A stretch of DNA of 8,779 bases, taken from positions 1-8,779 of the forward strand of contig JAERRP010000566.1 in NCBI GenBank assembly GCA_016735415.1, given 5' to 3'. Of this stretch, positions 1 to 6,875 are shown piece after piece; position 1 is the first letter of the stretch; each line of letters opens with the position of its first letter. This DNA comes from Desulfobacterales bacterium. Lineage in GTDB: Bacteria > Desulfobacterota > Desulfobacteria > Desulfobacterales > UBA5852. Under the pieces are notes generated by a model. That model saw nothing but the letters and a program-made list of their open reading frames with translations, was not told the origin of the DNA and made no database searches. A program made the position numbers and the translations under genes.

Positions 1-529
1 GATCCCCTTTTTCCATGCAGGCGATGGCCAGGTTGTTGTGGGCAATCGGGAAATCCGGTTCCACTTTCAGGGCCTTCTGGCAGGCCGCGATACTTTTATC
101 CACCTCGCCGTTCATGAGGTAGGCGCTTCCCAGGGTGGCGAACGCCTGAACATAGCGGAAATTGAAATGGGTGGCCCTTTCAAGGGATTTGATCCCTTCC
201 TCCAGACGGCCCATCTGGAGATGCACGAAACCGATATTGCCGTGCCCTTCCGAAAAGCCCGGGCGGGCTTTGATGGCACGTTTGTTCCATTCCAGGCAAC
301 CTTCCATGTCAGCCTGCCGCAGGCAGATCGCGCCCAGTTGTACATAGGCCTCGGCCAGGGCGGGGCTTGTGTCGATGGCCGCCATCAACGCCTTTTCGGC
401 CTCATCATATTTCTGCTGACCCATCAGGGCCACGGCCAGGTTGTAATGGGAGTTCCCGCAATCGGGATTATCGGCGATCGCTTTGCGATGCGCGCCAATG
501 TATTCTTCCGCATTCTTGAATTGACTCAT
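1..529 (-). CDS. Tetratricopeptide-repeat (TPR) protein, C-terminus beyond window edge
   Basis: The minus strand stays open from an ATG at 529-527 to the left edge, giving 176 codons with no stop, so the C-terminus is missing. The protein is almost entirely 34-residue TPR units. After a short N-terminal helix, repeats span roughly residues 25-58, 59-92, 93-126, 127-160 and 161 onward. They show the usual TPR spacing of small residues and the proline near each repeat end (for example SPALAEAYVQLG, EPDFPIAHNNLA). TPR arrays form superhelical scaffolds for protein-protein contacts; no catalytic domain or signal peptide is visible, so it is probably a cytoplasmic adaptor. A GAGG ribosome site lies about 9 nt before the ATG, and a promoter sits upstream at 597-625. 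It is transcribed divergently from dapA. The partner and pathway cannot be inferred. The TPR call is secure; the function is unknown. Confidence 0.88.
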   Translation of the reverse strand, partial: MSQFKNAEEYIGAHRKAIADNPDCGNSHYNLAVALMGQQKYDEAEKALMAAIDTSPALAEAYVQLGAICLRQADMEGCLEWNKRAIKARPGFSEGHGNIGFVHLQMGRLEEGIKSLERATHFNFRYVQAFATLGSAYLMNGEVDKSIAACQKALKVEPDFPIAHNNLAIACMEKGD

Positions 530-547
530 GTGGCATAACCTCACAAA

Positions 548-568
548 GGCCCGGTTAGCTACCGGGCT
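548..568 (-). repeat. Perfect hairpin in the 5' leader of the TPR gene
   Basis: GCCCGGT and ACCGGGC form a perfect 7-bp inverted repeat around a 5-nt loop, extendable by one G-U pair. It lies about 20 nt upstream of the TPR start codon and inside the leader predicted from the promoter at 597-625. No U-tract follows on either strand, so it does not look like an intrinsic terminator. It could be an mRNA stability or translation-control stem, or an operator. Confidence 0.5.
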
Positions 569-596
569 GTTAGGTGGTCGATTGATAAAACGTATT

Positions 597-625
597 TTCA
601 TATTATGCCTGGGGCCGTGTGTCAA
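597..625 (-). promoter_or_regulatory. Probable sigma70 promoter for the TPR gene
   Basis: On the minus strand a perfect TTGACA (620-625) is followed after exactly 17 bp by TATGAA (597-602), which matches four of six bases of the -10 consensus. Transcription would begin near 590, giving a leader of about 60 nt that contains the hairpin at 548-568. Based on sequence only. Confidence 0.55.
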
Positions 626-664
626 GGCTATTTCCGGATCTGCGTTCAGAATCGCGTATTTCCC

Positions 665-693
665 TTGACAGGTCCCATCCGTTTATCTACCTA
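665..693 (+). promoter_or_regulatory. dapA: Probable sigma70 promoter for dapA
   Basis: A perfect TTGACA at 665-670 lies upstream of dapA. The element at the 17-bp spacing (TACCTA, 688-693) is a poor -10 match; TATCTA at 684-689 is better but its spacing is only 13 bp. The -35 box is convincing and the -10 uncertain. This -35 and that of the divergent promoter at 620-625 together form an 8-bp inverted repeat. Confidence 0.4.
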
Positions 694-747
694 GTGCCCC
701 TCCTGTGACCGGCTTGTTGTTTCATTATCCCTACGAAGGAGGAAGTC

Positions 748-1782
748 ATGAAAACCGGATGCTACACCGCCATCATCACGCCCTTTGCAGGCGATGCCGT
801 CGACTACGAAGGACTGGACCGCCTGGTCGATTACCAGATTGCCGGCGGCATCACCGGTGTTCTGGCGGTCGGCACGACCGGTGAAAGCCCCTCTCTGTCC
901 TGGGATGAGCACAATAAAGTCGTGGAACGGGTGGCCGGAAAAACCAGGGGCAAGTGCCTGTGTATTGCGGGAACCGGCAGCAACAATACCAAAGAAGCCC
1001 TTGAAGCCACGGCGCGCGCCGCCGCCGCCGGAGTGGATGCCGTTCTGCTGGTGGACCCGTACTATAACGGCCCCAGTTCTCTGGAAATAAGGCGCGAATA
1101 CGTGGAGCCGGTTGCGGCTGCCTTCCCGGATCTCGATGTGATTCCTTACGTCATCCCCGGACGCACCGGGACCCAGCTCCTACCGGAGGATCTGGGCCTG
1201 CTGAGCCAGCGCTTTAATAATGTAGCGACGGTCAAAGAGGCCACCGGTAATCTGGAAAATATGAAGCGCACCCGTACCTGCTGCGGGCCGGCCTTTACCA
1301 TTCTGTCCGGAGACGACGGTATGACCCTCGAAATGATGACGGAAGCCGATATTCGCGCCGCCGGTGTCATTTCGGTGGTCTCCAACATAGCCCCCGCCGC
1401 CATGACCCGAATGGTTGAACTCCTGGTGAATAAGGAACAGGCCGCCGCCGAGAAACTGCGCGACGATCTGGCCCCGCTGTTCGGTCTGGTCACGGTGAGT
1501 ACCACCGAAAAAACCCCTTTCGGTGAAGTCACGGCCCGGTTCCGCAACCCTGCCGCCATCAAAGCCCTGATGACCATCCTGGGCCTGCCTTCGGGCGGCT
1601 GCCGGCAACCGTTGGGGAAAATGACCCGTAAGGCTATCGATTTCGTTCTGGAAACCGCCCGCGGGGTGCATGCGGCCAACCCCGGCATTTTAAAACCCTC
1701 TGGCGAATTTTTCGGTGTGGATATCGACGCGCGTCTGAACGACCCTAATATCTTGAAAGATTTGGTATATTCTGAGTATTAG
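748..1782 (+). CDS. dapA: 4-hydroxy-tetrahydrodipicolinate synthase (DapA family), long form
   Basis: A 344-residue (beta/alpha)8-barrel lyase of the DapA/N-acetylneuraminate-lyase family. DapA condenses pyruvate with aspartate-4-semialdehyde in the first committed step of lysine and diaminopimelate synthesis, in the cytosol. Visible family features are GTTGES (residues 42-47, pyruvate-binding loop), the YYN motif (105-107), the active-site Tyr134 and substrate-carboxylate Arg139 in YVIPGRTG, the Schiff-base Lys163 in VKEATGNL, and SGDD and GVISV (187-190, 206-210). All catalytic positions of E. coli DapA are present, including the arginine that favours DapA over other aldolases. It is about 50 residues longer than E. 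coli DapA, the extra sequence being C-terminal (about 295-344). An AAGGAGG site lies 5 nt before the ATG. It appears monocistronic, with its own promoter and a strong terminator. Assignment as dapA rather than a related aldolase is likely but not proven. Confidence 0.85.
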   Translation: MKTGCYTAIITPFAGDAVDYEGLDRLVDYQIAGGITGVLAVGTTGESPSLSWDEHNKVVERVAGKTRGKCLCIAGTGSNNTKEALEATARAAAAGVDAVLLVDPYYNGPSSLEIRREYVEPVAAAFPDLDVIPYVIPGRTGTQLLPEDLGLLSQRFNNVATVKEATGNLENMKRTRTCCGPAFTILSGDDGMTLEMMTEADIRAAGVISVVSNIAPAAMTRMVELLVNKEQAAAEKLRDDLAPLFGLVTVSTTEKTPFGEVTARFRNPAAIKALMTILGLPSGGCRQPLGKMTRKAIDFVLETARGVHAANPGILKPSGEFFGVDIDARLNDPNILKDLVYSEY

Positions 1783-1805
1783 GATCAGCGGGCGGATGGA
1801 CGATT

Positions 1806-1843
1806 AAGCGGGAGACAGCCGGCGCTGCTTCCCGCTTTTTTTT
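1806..1843 (+). terminator. Intrinsic terminator of dapA
   Basis: AAGCGGGA (1806-1813) pairs perfectly with TCCCGCTT (1830-1837). An inner CAGC/GCTG stem (1816-1819 with 1824-1827) closes a 4-nt loop. The hairpin runs into eight T residues (1836-1843). It lies 23 nt after the dapA stop. The other strand lacks a U-tract after the stem, so this works only for dapA. Confidence 0.9.
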
Positions 1844-1932
1844 CAATCGAAGACGCACTGAAAACGCACTAACGTTTAGGAGCGGTTGGGAGGCCTCATG
1901 GCCAAGGCCGCCCGTCTTCTCCAACGCAAGCC

Positions 1933-3678
1933 TTATTTCACACGCCCCTCGCGCCAGGCCTGAATGAGCTTGTCATAGTTGACCGTCTCACCCTGCGGTT
2001 TTTCATTGACCTTCGCTTTCGGCGATCCGGGCTGATTCAGCCAATAGGATTCATCCTTTTTGGGGTTGAGTTTCGGTCCGCATTCAGCCTGCACATTTGC
2101 GCGCTCGATGCGTTCCAAAACGCGGTCCATCTCCTTGGCAAGATTATCCATGGCCGTACTTACGGTCACCTCACCGGATACCGCCTCACCGATATTTTGC
2201 CACCACAGCTGGGCCAGCTTCGGATAATCGGGTACGTTGACGCCGGTAGGTGTCCAGGCGACGCGCGCCGGGCTGCGGTAAAATTCCACCAGTCCGCCAA
2301 GCTTGGGTGCGCGCTCGGTGAAAGACTCGTCATTGATATCGCTGTTGCGGATCGGTGTCAGGCCCACATGTGCCTTTTTCAGCGAAGTGGTCTTGGCCAC
2401 GCAGAACTGTGCGAAGAGCCAGGCCGCCTTGCGGCGCTCGAGCGGTGTGCTCTTCATAAAAGTCCAGGAGCCGCAATCCTGGTAGCCCAGCTTCATTCCC
2501 TCTTCCCAGTAAGGACCGTGGGGTGAAGGCGCCATGCGCCATTTCGGGGTCCCGTCCGCGTTGACCGTGGGACCCGGTTCGACCATGCTGGGCAAAAATG
2601 CCGTGTACCAAAAGATCTGCTGCGCGACACTGCCGTTGGCCAGAAATGGCAGATACGTATAGAAATCCATCCCCAGCGCACCCGGAGGCGCGTATTTCCG
2701 GAGCCATTCCATGTACTTGCGCAGCGCGTACTTGGCTGCCGGACCGTTGGCGGCACCCCCGCGAGCCACGCTAGCGCCTACCGGTCGGCAATCTTCCATC
2801 CGGATACCCCATTCATCCACGGGAATGCCGTTGGGAATACCTTTATCACCGGCGCCGGCCATGGACAACCAGGCATCGGTAAAGCGCCAACCCAGGTCCG
2901 GGGCCTTTTTGCCATAATCGTTATGACCGAAAATAGCTTTACCGTCGATCTCCTGGATATGCTCGCTAAAGAACTCGGCAATGTCCTCATAGGCCGACCA
3001 GTTGACCGGCACGCCCAGCTCATAGCCATAGATTTCTTTAAATTTCTTTTTGAAATCCTCACGGTTGAACCAGTCGTAGCGGAACCAATAGAGATTGGCG
3101 AACTGCTGGTCCGGAAGCTGATACAGTTTGCCGTCCGGACCGGTGGTGAAGGATTTACCCATGAAATCGTCTACATCCAGCGTGGGCAGGGTCACGTCCT
3201 TGCCTTCACCCTCCATAAAGTCGGACAGGGGAACCACATACCCGTATCGGGCGTGGGTGCCGATGAGGTCGGAATCGTTAATCCAGGCATCATAGAGATT
3301 CTTGCCGGAGGCCCATTGGGACTGCAACTTTTCAATGACATCCCCCTCCTGGATCAGGTCAAAGGAGACCTTGATGCCGGTGATCTCCTCAAACGCCTTG
3401 CCCAACACCTTGGCCTCATACTCGTGAGTCGTGATGGTCTCGGACACGACCTTGATGTTCATGCCCTTATAGGGCTTGGCGGCCTTGATGAACCATTCCA
3501 TCTCCTTCATCTGTTCGGCTTTCGACAATGTCGACGGTTGGAATTCATTGTCGACCCATTTTTTGGCGGCCTCCATATTCGCTCCCGCCGCGCTTGCCAT
3601 GAACGCAAACAAGGCCGAAACGATTCCAATCATGAGAAGCTTGCCGGGTCTTCTTGTTTTCATCATTCCTGTCATCAT
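1933..3678 (-). CDS. glpV: Glycerol ABC transporter, periplasmic substrate-binding protein GlpV
   Basis: A 581-residue extracellular solute-binding protein of the large sugar-type class (COG1653-like). Residues 1-33 form a signal peptide: a positive n-region (KTRRPGK), a hydrophobic core at about 14-30, and a likely AGA cleavage site before Asn34. The mature protein is rich in aromatic residues and follows the GlpV pattern, for example the segments around NIKVVSETITTHEYEAKVLG (74-93) and INDSDLIGTHARYGYVVPLS. Its length agrees with GlpV, which is larger than typical maltose-type binding proteins. It would bind glycerol in the periplasm and deliver it to GlpP/GlpQ. It is the last gene of the operon, with a 116-nt gap before it that contains inverted repeats. 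A GGAGG lies just upstream of the ATG at 3678; ATGs at codons 2, 5 and 6 are alternatives. Ligand assignment rests on family resemblance and operon context. Confidence 0.88.
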   Translation of the reverse strand: MMTGMMKTRRPGKLLMIGIVSALFAFMASAAGANMEAAKKWVDNEFQPSTLSKAEQMKEMEWFIKAAKPYKGMNIKVVSETITTHEYEAKVLGKAFEEITGIKVSFDLIQEGDVIEKLQSQWASGKNLYDAWINDSDLIGTHARYGYVVPLSDFMEGEGKDVTLPTLDVDDFMGKSFTTGPDGKLYQLPDQQFANLYWFRYDWFNREDFKKKFKEIYGYELGVPVNWSAYEDIAEFFSEHIQEIDGKAIFGHNDYGKKAPDLGWRFTDAWLSMAGAGDKGIPNGIPVDEWGIRMEDCRPVGASVARGGAANGPAAKYALRKYMEWLRKYAPPGALGMDFYTYLPFLANGSVAQQIFWYTAFLPSMVEPGPTVNADGTPKWRMAPSPHGPYWEEGMKLGYQDCGSWTFMKSTPLERRKAAWLFAQFCVAKTTSLKKAHVGLTPIRNSDINDESFTERAPKLGGLVEFYRSPARVAWTPTGVNVPDYPKLAQLWWQNIGEAVSGEVTVSTAMDNLAKEMDRVLERIERANVQAECGPKLNPKKDESYWLNQPGSPKAKVNEKPQGETVNYDKLIQAWREGRVK

Positions 3679-3691
3679 CGCTCCCTCCGTG

Positions 3692-3701
3692 GGCCTTCAA
3701 T
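3692..3701 (-). repeat. Leader element copy 1 (before glpV)
   Basis: On the minus strand this reads ATTGAAGGCC, ending 13 nt before the glpV ATG. The identical ten bases occur 14 nt before the glpS ATG (7991-8000), and the bases between element and start codon are also similar (purine-rich, GGGGGA versus GAGGGA). Confidence 0.5.
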
Positions 3702-3746
3702 ATTTGCGCTTCGGTCTGGACGGTTTACGCCGCCGGCGTGAAGGCC
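3692..3746 (-). repeat. Inverted repeats in the glpU-glpV intercistronic gap
   Basis: GGCCTTCA (3692-3699) and TGAAGGCC (3739-3746) form a perfect 8-bp inverted repeat separated by 39 nt. Between them lies the GC-rich odd palindrome ACGCCG-C-CGGCGT (3727-3739). In the transcript this region could fold just upstream of the glpV ribosome site. Such structures between transporter genes often raise the amount of binding protein relative to membrane parts, but that role is inferred here. Confidence 0.45.
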
Positions 3747-3794
3747 TTGAACCCCGTACGGCATAAATATAAATTCCCTATGGCGCCGGTCTGC

Positions 3795-4073
3795 TTATCC
3801 CCAGCGCATGACAACGACAACCCAGACCACCGAAAGAACCATGCCGTACCACAGCGACAAATCGGTAAGTCCCAGCCAGGCCAAGTGGATGTAGGCGCTT
3901 CCCAACAGCCCTAAAAAGAAACGCGTGCCCCGTGTGGTAGGAATCAGGAGAAATCCCCGTCGTTCAATGGTAGGGGACACCAATTCCCAGATAAGCATGC
4001 CGACCAGCATCAGGAAGATCGCCGTGAAGAAAATGGCCGTCGGCCTGGTCCAATACATCCATTCTAGACCCAT
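3795..4073 (-). CDS. glpU: Small membrane protein GlpU (DUF2160-type) of the glycerol ABC transporter
   Basis: A 92-residue integral membrane protein with three predicted helices at about residues 11-31, 52-69 and 72-89. A basic loop near 38-51 (ERRG, TTRGTR) separates the first two helices. Its size, hydrophobicity and position between the second permease gene and the binding-protein gene match GlpU of the R. leguminosarum glycerol operon, a DUF2160-type protein whose role is unknown. It starts 12 nt after glpQ, with an AAGGGA ribosome site about 7 nt upstream. The family call rests on context and topology, since small membrane proteins carry few diagnostic motifs. It may be an accessory subunit stabilising GlpP/GlpQ, but nothing in the sequence shows this. 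Confidence 0.8.
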   Translation of the reverse strand: MGLEWMYWTRPTAIFFTAIFLMLVGMLIWELVSPTIERRGFLLIPTTRGTRFFLGLLGSAYIHLAWLGLTDLSLWYGMVLSVVWVVVVMRWG

Positions 4074-4085
4074 TGTGGTTCCCTT

Positions 4086-4889
4086 TTAAACGCGGCCCAG
4101 TGCAAAACCCTTGGCCAGGTGGTTCCGTACGAACCAGATCACCAGTCCTCCCGGGACGATGGTAAGCACACCGGCCGCGGCCAGCAGACCCCAGTCAAGA
4201 CCTGTCGCACTGATCGTACGGGTCATGGTGGCGACGATAGGTTTGGCCTCGGTAATCGTCAGTGTCCGGGCAAAGAGCAGTTCGACCCAACTGAACATAA
4301 AACAGAAAAAGGCGGTCACACCGACTCCAGAGCGAATAAGCGGGATAAAAATGGTGACAAAGAAGCGCGGAAAACTGTACCCGTCGATAAAAGCGGTCTC
4401 ATCGATTTCCTTGGGGATCCCGGACATAAAACCTTCCAGGATCCAGATGGCCAGAGGCACGTTGAACAGGCAATGGGCCAGCGCCACCGCAAGGTGGGTA
4501 TCCATCAAATTGATGGTCGCATAAAGTTGAAGATAAGGCAGTAGAAAGACCGCCGGGGGCGCCATGCGGTTGGTCAGCAACCAGAAAAATATCTGCCCGT
4601 CGCCTATGAATTTATAGCGTGAAAAAGCATAGGCCGCGGGCAGGGCAAAGGCCAGTGAAAATACTGTATTCATGCCGACGTAGATCAGGGCATTGATATA
4701 AGCCATGTACCAGGTTGGGTCCGTGAATATCTTTATATAATTCTGAAAAGTGATGTCAGCCGGGTACAGGGCGAAGTCACCGAGGATATCGGCGTTGGTC
4801 CTCAGGGACATGTTGAGCATCCAGTAGATCGGAAGGATAAGAAATCCAAAATAGATGCAGAGGGCGATTGTTCTTTTCTGGATTTTCAT
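4086..4889 (-). CDS. glpQ: Glycerol ABC transporter permease GlpQ
   Basis: A 267-residue inner-membrane permease of the MalG-like binding-protein-dependent class. Six helices are visible at about residues 8-27, 65-90, 99-120, 131-151, 188-208 and 234-255. The cytoplasmic EAA loop, which docks on the ATPase, lies at about 152-186 and has the family pattern (IPKEIDETAFIDG followed by FFVTIFIPL). The start overlaps the glpP stop as ATGA (4886-4889), indicating translational coupling and one-to-one production with GlpP. It would form half of the glycerol translocation path. The length is normal for the family and no damage is visible. Confidence 0.9.
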   Translation of the reverse strand: MKIQKRTIALCIYFGFLILPIYWMLNMSLRTNADILGDFALYPADITFQNYIKIFTDPTWYMAYINALIYVGMNTVFSLAFALPAAYAFSRYKFIGDGQIFFWLLTNRMAPPAVFLLPYLQLYATINLMDTHLAVALAHCLFNVPLAIWILEGFMSGIPKEIDETAFIDGYSFPRFFVTIFIPLIRSGVGVTAFFCFMFSWVELLFARTLTITEAKPIVATMTRTISATGLDWGLLAAAGVLTIVPGGLVIWFVRNHLAKGFALGRV

Positions 4890-5767
4890 TCCTTCTCCCC
4901 TCTTCCCACGTTCAGAAGGGCCTGGTAGAATATAAAACTAAAGAGCAGGACAATAAGAAAGTAGATGAGCGAAAAGGCCGCGGCCGGCCCCAGGTCAAAT
5001 TGCATGGTGGCCAGCTTTACCAAATAGATGGAAAGAAATGTGGTCGTATTGCCGGGACCACCTCCGGTAAGGGCAAAGGGTTCGGCGAAGATGAGAAAGC
5101 TGTCCATCCAACGCAGCAACACGGCAATGGTGAGCACACCGCGCATTTTGGGTAATTGAATATATATGAATGTGGCCCATGCCGAGGCACCGTCAATTTT
5201 GGCCGCCTGGTAGTAGACTTCGGGGATGGCGCGTAGCCCGGCATAGGCCAGCAGGGCCACCAGGGGCGTCCAGTGCCAGACCTCCATAGCAAGCAGCGTA
5301 ATCCAGGCATAGAGTGGCTTGGCGGTGTGGTCAAAGGGCACCTCCAGCAAACCCAGGCTGTTGATGCCCACACCGAACAGGCCGATATCCGGCCGGGTGA
5401 AGATAATCCAGATGGTGCCGATCACATTCCAGGGAATGACCAGGGGCAGCGCCAGGGTCACCAGCGAAGCGGAGACACTCCAACCGCGTTTGGGCATGGC
5501 CAGCGCGATGAGTATCCCGAGGGGGATCTCGATCAGCAGGACGAGCCCGGAAAACAGGAATTGGCGCCACAGAGCGTCATGCAAACGGTGGTTGCCCAAC
5601 ATCTCCTTGAACCATTCGGTGCCGACAAAAACGGCCTGGCCCGGTCCGAAAATGTCCTGGAGCGAATAGTTGACCACGGTCATCAATGGGATGATGCCGC
5701 TGAAGGCAACGATGATAAAAGCCGGCAATACCAGAAACCAGGCTTTATTGTCCTGCCATTTCTCCAT
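4886..5767 (-). CDS. glpP: Glycerol ABC transporter permease GlpP
   Basis: A 293-residue permease of the MalF/UgpA-like class, with six helices at about residues 10-32, 69-91, 100-123, 153-175, 211-230 and 262-284. The EAA coupling loop lies at about 176-208 (IPEVYYQAAKIDGAS then FIYIQLPKMRG). The open frame extends 48 codons further upstream, to 5911. I chose the ATG at 5767 because AAGGAG lies about 7 nt before it, the encoded N-terminus begins with the expected short cytoplasmic tail and first helix, and the upstream frame runs inside glpT and encodes non-membrane, proline- and arginine-rich sequence. It begins 13 nt after the glpT stop and overlaps glpQ by 4 nt. It pairs with GlpQ to form the glycerol channel. 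Confidence 0.9.
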   Translation of the reverse strand: MEKWQDNKAWFLVLPAFIIVAFSGIIPLMTVVNYSLQDIFGPGQAVFVGTEWFKEMLGNHRLHDALWRQFLFSGLVLLIEIPLGILIALAMPKRGWSVSASLVTLALPLVIPWNVIGTIWIIFTRPDIGLFGVGINSLGLLEVPFDHTAKPLYAWITLLAMEVWHWTPLVALLAYAGLRAIPEVYYQAAKIDGASAWATFIYIQLPKMRGVLTIAVLLRWMDSFLIFAEPFALTGGGPGNTTTFLSIYLVKLATMQFDLGPAAAFSLIYFLIVLLFSFIFYQALLNVGRGEKE

Positions 5768-5780
5768 ATCGCCGCTCCTT

Positions 5781-6866
5781 CTATTTAACCAGCCTGCCGC
5801 CGGCAAACAGCCGGGTCCACTCCGGGGGAAAGACGAGCCTGGCCTGGTCCTCAGGAATGTGTCCGCCTTCCGGCACCCTGGCCCGCAAGGTCTTACCGGC
5901 CAGGGTAACATTCACGATTCGGTGACTGCCCTGGTCTTCAACACCCTTGACTTTGGCAGGCACGCTGCCGTCAACCGCCTCGGCCGACAATTTAAGGTGA
6001 ATAGGCCGTATCCCCAGTTCCAGTTTTCCCTCAGCGCTGTGCCCCTTGGCCGCCACCCTATCGTCCAAGACAATGCTGGCGCCATTGCAGCGGGCCACAT
6101 TTCCTTCCAAGGTGCAGTCCAGGAAATTCATGCCGGGGCTCCCGATAAAATACCCCACAAAGGTATGTTCAGGATTCTCGAAAAGATCCTGAGGAGAACC
6201 GATCTGTACGATTTCGCCCTCGTACATGACCACCACTTTATCGGCAAAGGTAAGGGCTTCTATCTGGTCGTGGGTCACGTAGATAAAGGTCAGTTTAAGC
6301 TGTTCATGGATACTTTTGAGTTTGCGCCTCAGTTTCCATTTCAGATGAGGGTCGATCACGGTCAACGGTTCGTCAAAAAGAATAGCCGCCACATCACTTC
6401 GAACCAGCCCTCGGCCCAGGGATATTTTCTGCTTGGCATCGGCGGCCATCCCGGCCGCCCGCTTTTGGAGATACGGCGTCAGGTCAAGGATGTCGGCCAC
6501 CTCGCGGACACGGCGGTCGACTTGGCTGCCTTCGTGGCCGCGATTCCGCAATGGGAAAGCCAGATTGTCGAAAACCGTCATGGTGTCGTAGAGCACCGGG
6601 AATTGGAAGACCTGCGCGATGTTGCGCTTTTCCGGGGCTAAACCGGTGACGTCCTTGCCGTCGAAAAGCACCCGCCCGCGGGTGGGGTTCAGCAGGCCCG
6701 AAATGATATTCAGCAGGGTGGTTTTGCCGCAGCCCGATGGGCCTAGCAAAGCATAGGCGCCGCCATCCTCCCATATGTGCTGTATCCGCTTTAGGGCGTA
6801 GTCCGAATCGCCCCTGGGTTTTGGGAGATAGCTGTGGGCTATTTCATTGAGTTCGATACGCGCCAT
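5781..6866 (-). CDS. glpT: Glycerol ABC transporter ATPase GlpT (intact Walker A and H-loop, lost LSGGQ)
   Basis: A 361-residue ATPase of the MalK/UgpC type: nucleotide-binding domain at about 1-235, then a beta-rich TOBE/MalK-like regulatory domain at about 240-361. Seen directly: Walker A GPSGCGKTT (42-50), Q-loop Gln88, Walker B ILFDE ending at Glu166, and the H-loop histidine His199 in YVTHDQ. The ABC signature is replaced: residues 140-144 read MAADA where LSGGQ is expected. The D-loop is also unusual (LTVID). The surrounding helix (QKISLGRGLV) aligns well, so this is a substitution and not a frameshift. The start ATG has AGGAG 7 nt upstream and follows glpS by 9 nt. It probably pairs with GlpS, whose signature is intact. 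The symbol follows rhizobial glpSTPQUV and should not be confused with the E. coli glycerol-3-phosphate antiporter GlpT. Confidence 0.88.
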   Translation of the reverse strand: MARIELNEIAHSYLPKPRGDSDYALKRIQHIWEDGGAYALLGPSGCGKTTLLNIISGLLNPTRGRVLFDGKDVTGLAPEKRNIAQVFQFPVLYDTMTVFDNLAFPLRNRGHEGSQVDRRVREVADILDLTPYLQKRAAGMAADAKQKISLGRGLVRSDVAAILFDEPLTVIDPHLKWKLRRKLKSIHEQLKLTFIYVTHDQIEALTFADKVVVMYEGEIVQIGSPQDLFENPEHTFVGYFIGSPGMNFLDCTLEGNVARCNGASIVLDDRVAAKGHSAEGKLELGIRPIHLKLSAEAVDGSVPAKVKGVEDQGSHRIVNVTLAGKTLRARVPEGGHIPEDQARLVFPPEWTRLFAGGRLVK

Positions 6867-6875
6867 GACAGGCTC

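Noticed and set aside
38..538. 166-codon plus-strand open frame at the left edge
   Set aside because: The minus strand encodes clear TPR repeats in the same bases, so the plus frame is a shadow.
541..570. Possible c-di-GMP (GEMM) riboswitch, suggested by a GGTAGCTAACCGGGCC-like segment on the minus strand
   Set aside because: The other conserved GEMM blocks (such as GACGCAAAGCC) are absent between the promoter and the start codon, and only a simple hairpin remains.
1885..1925. Possible terminator hairpin after glpV (GTTGG/CCAAC outer stem, GGCCT/AGGCC inner stem)
   Set aside because: There is no U-tract on the minus strand and the stems are short and interrupted, so the 3' end of the glp operon cannot be placed from sequence.
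2923..3741. 272-codon plus-strand open frame opposite glpV
   Set aside because: It lies antisense to a confident signal-peptide-bearing GlpV and shows no domain. It is a mirror of GlpV codon bias.
4886..5911. Longer 341-residue reading of glpP starting at 5911
   Set aside because: The first 48 codons overlap the end of glpT and encode non-membrane proline- and arginine-rich sequence. A proper ribosome site precedes the ATG at 5767.
5670..6641. 323-codon plus-strand open frame opposite glpT and the start of glpP
   Set aside because: The opposite strand encodes GlpT with clear ATPase motifs and the start of glpP. No ribosome site or recognisable protein is seen on the plus strand.
5781..6866. 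glpT as a pseudogene because of the missing LSGGQ
   Set aside because: The frame is intact throughout, both domains are full length and the other ATPase motifs are consensus. The partner GlpS supplies the intact signature.
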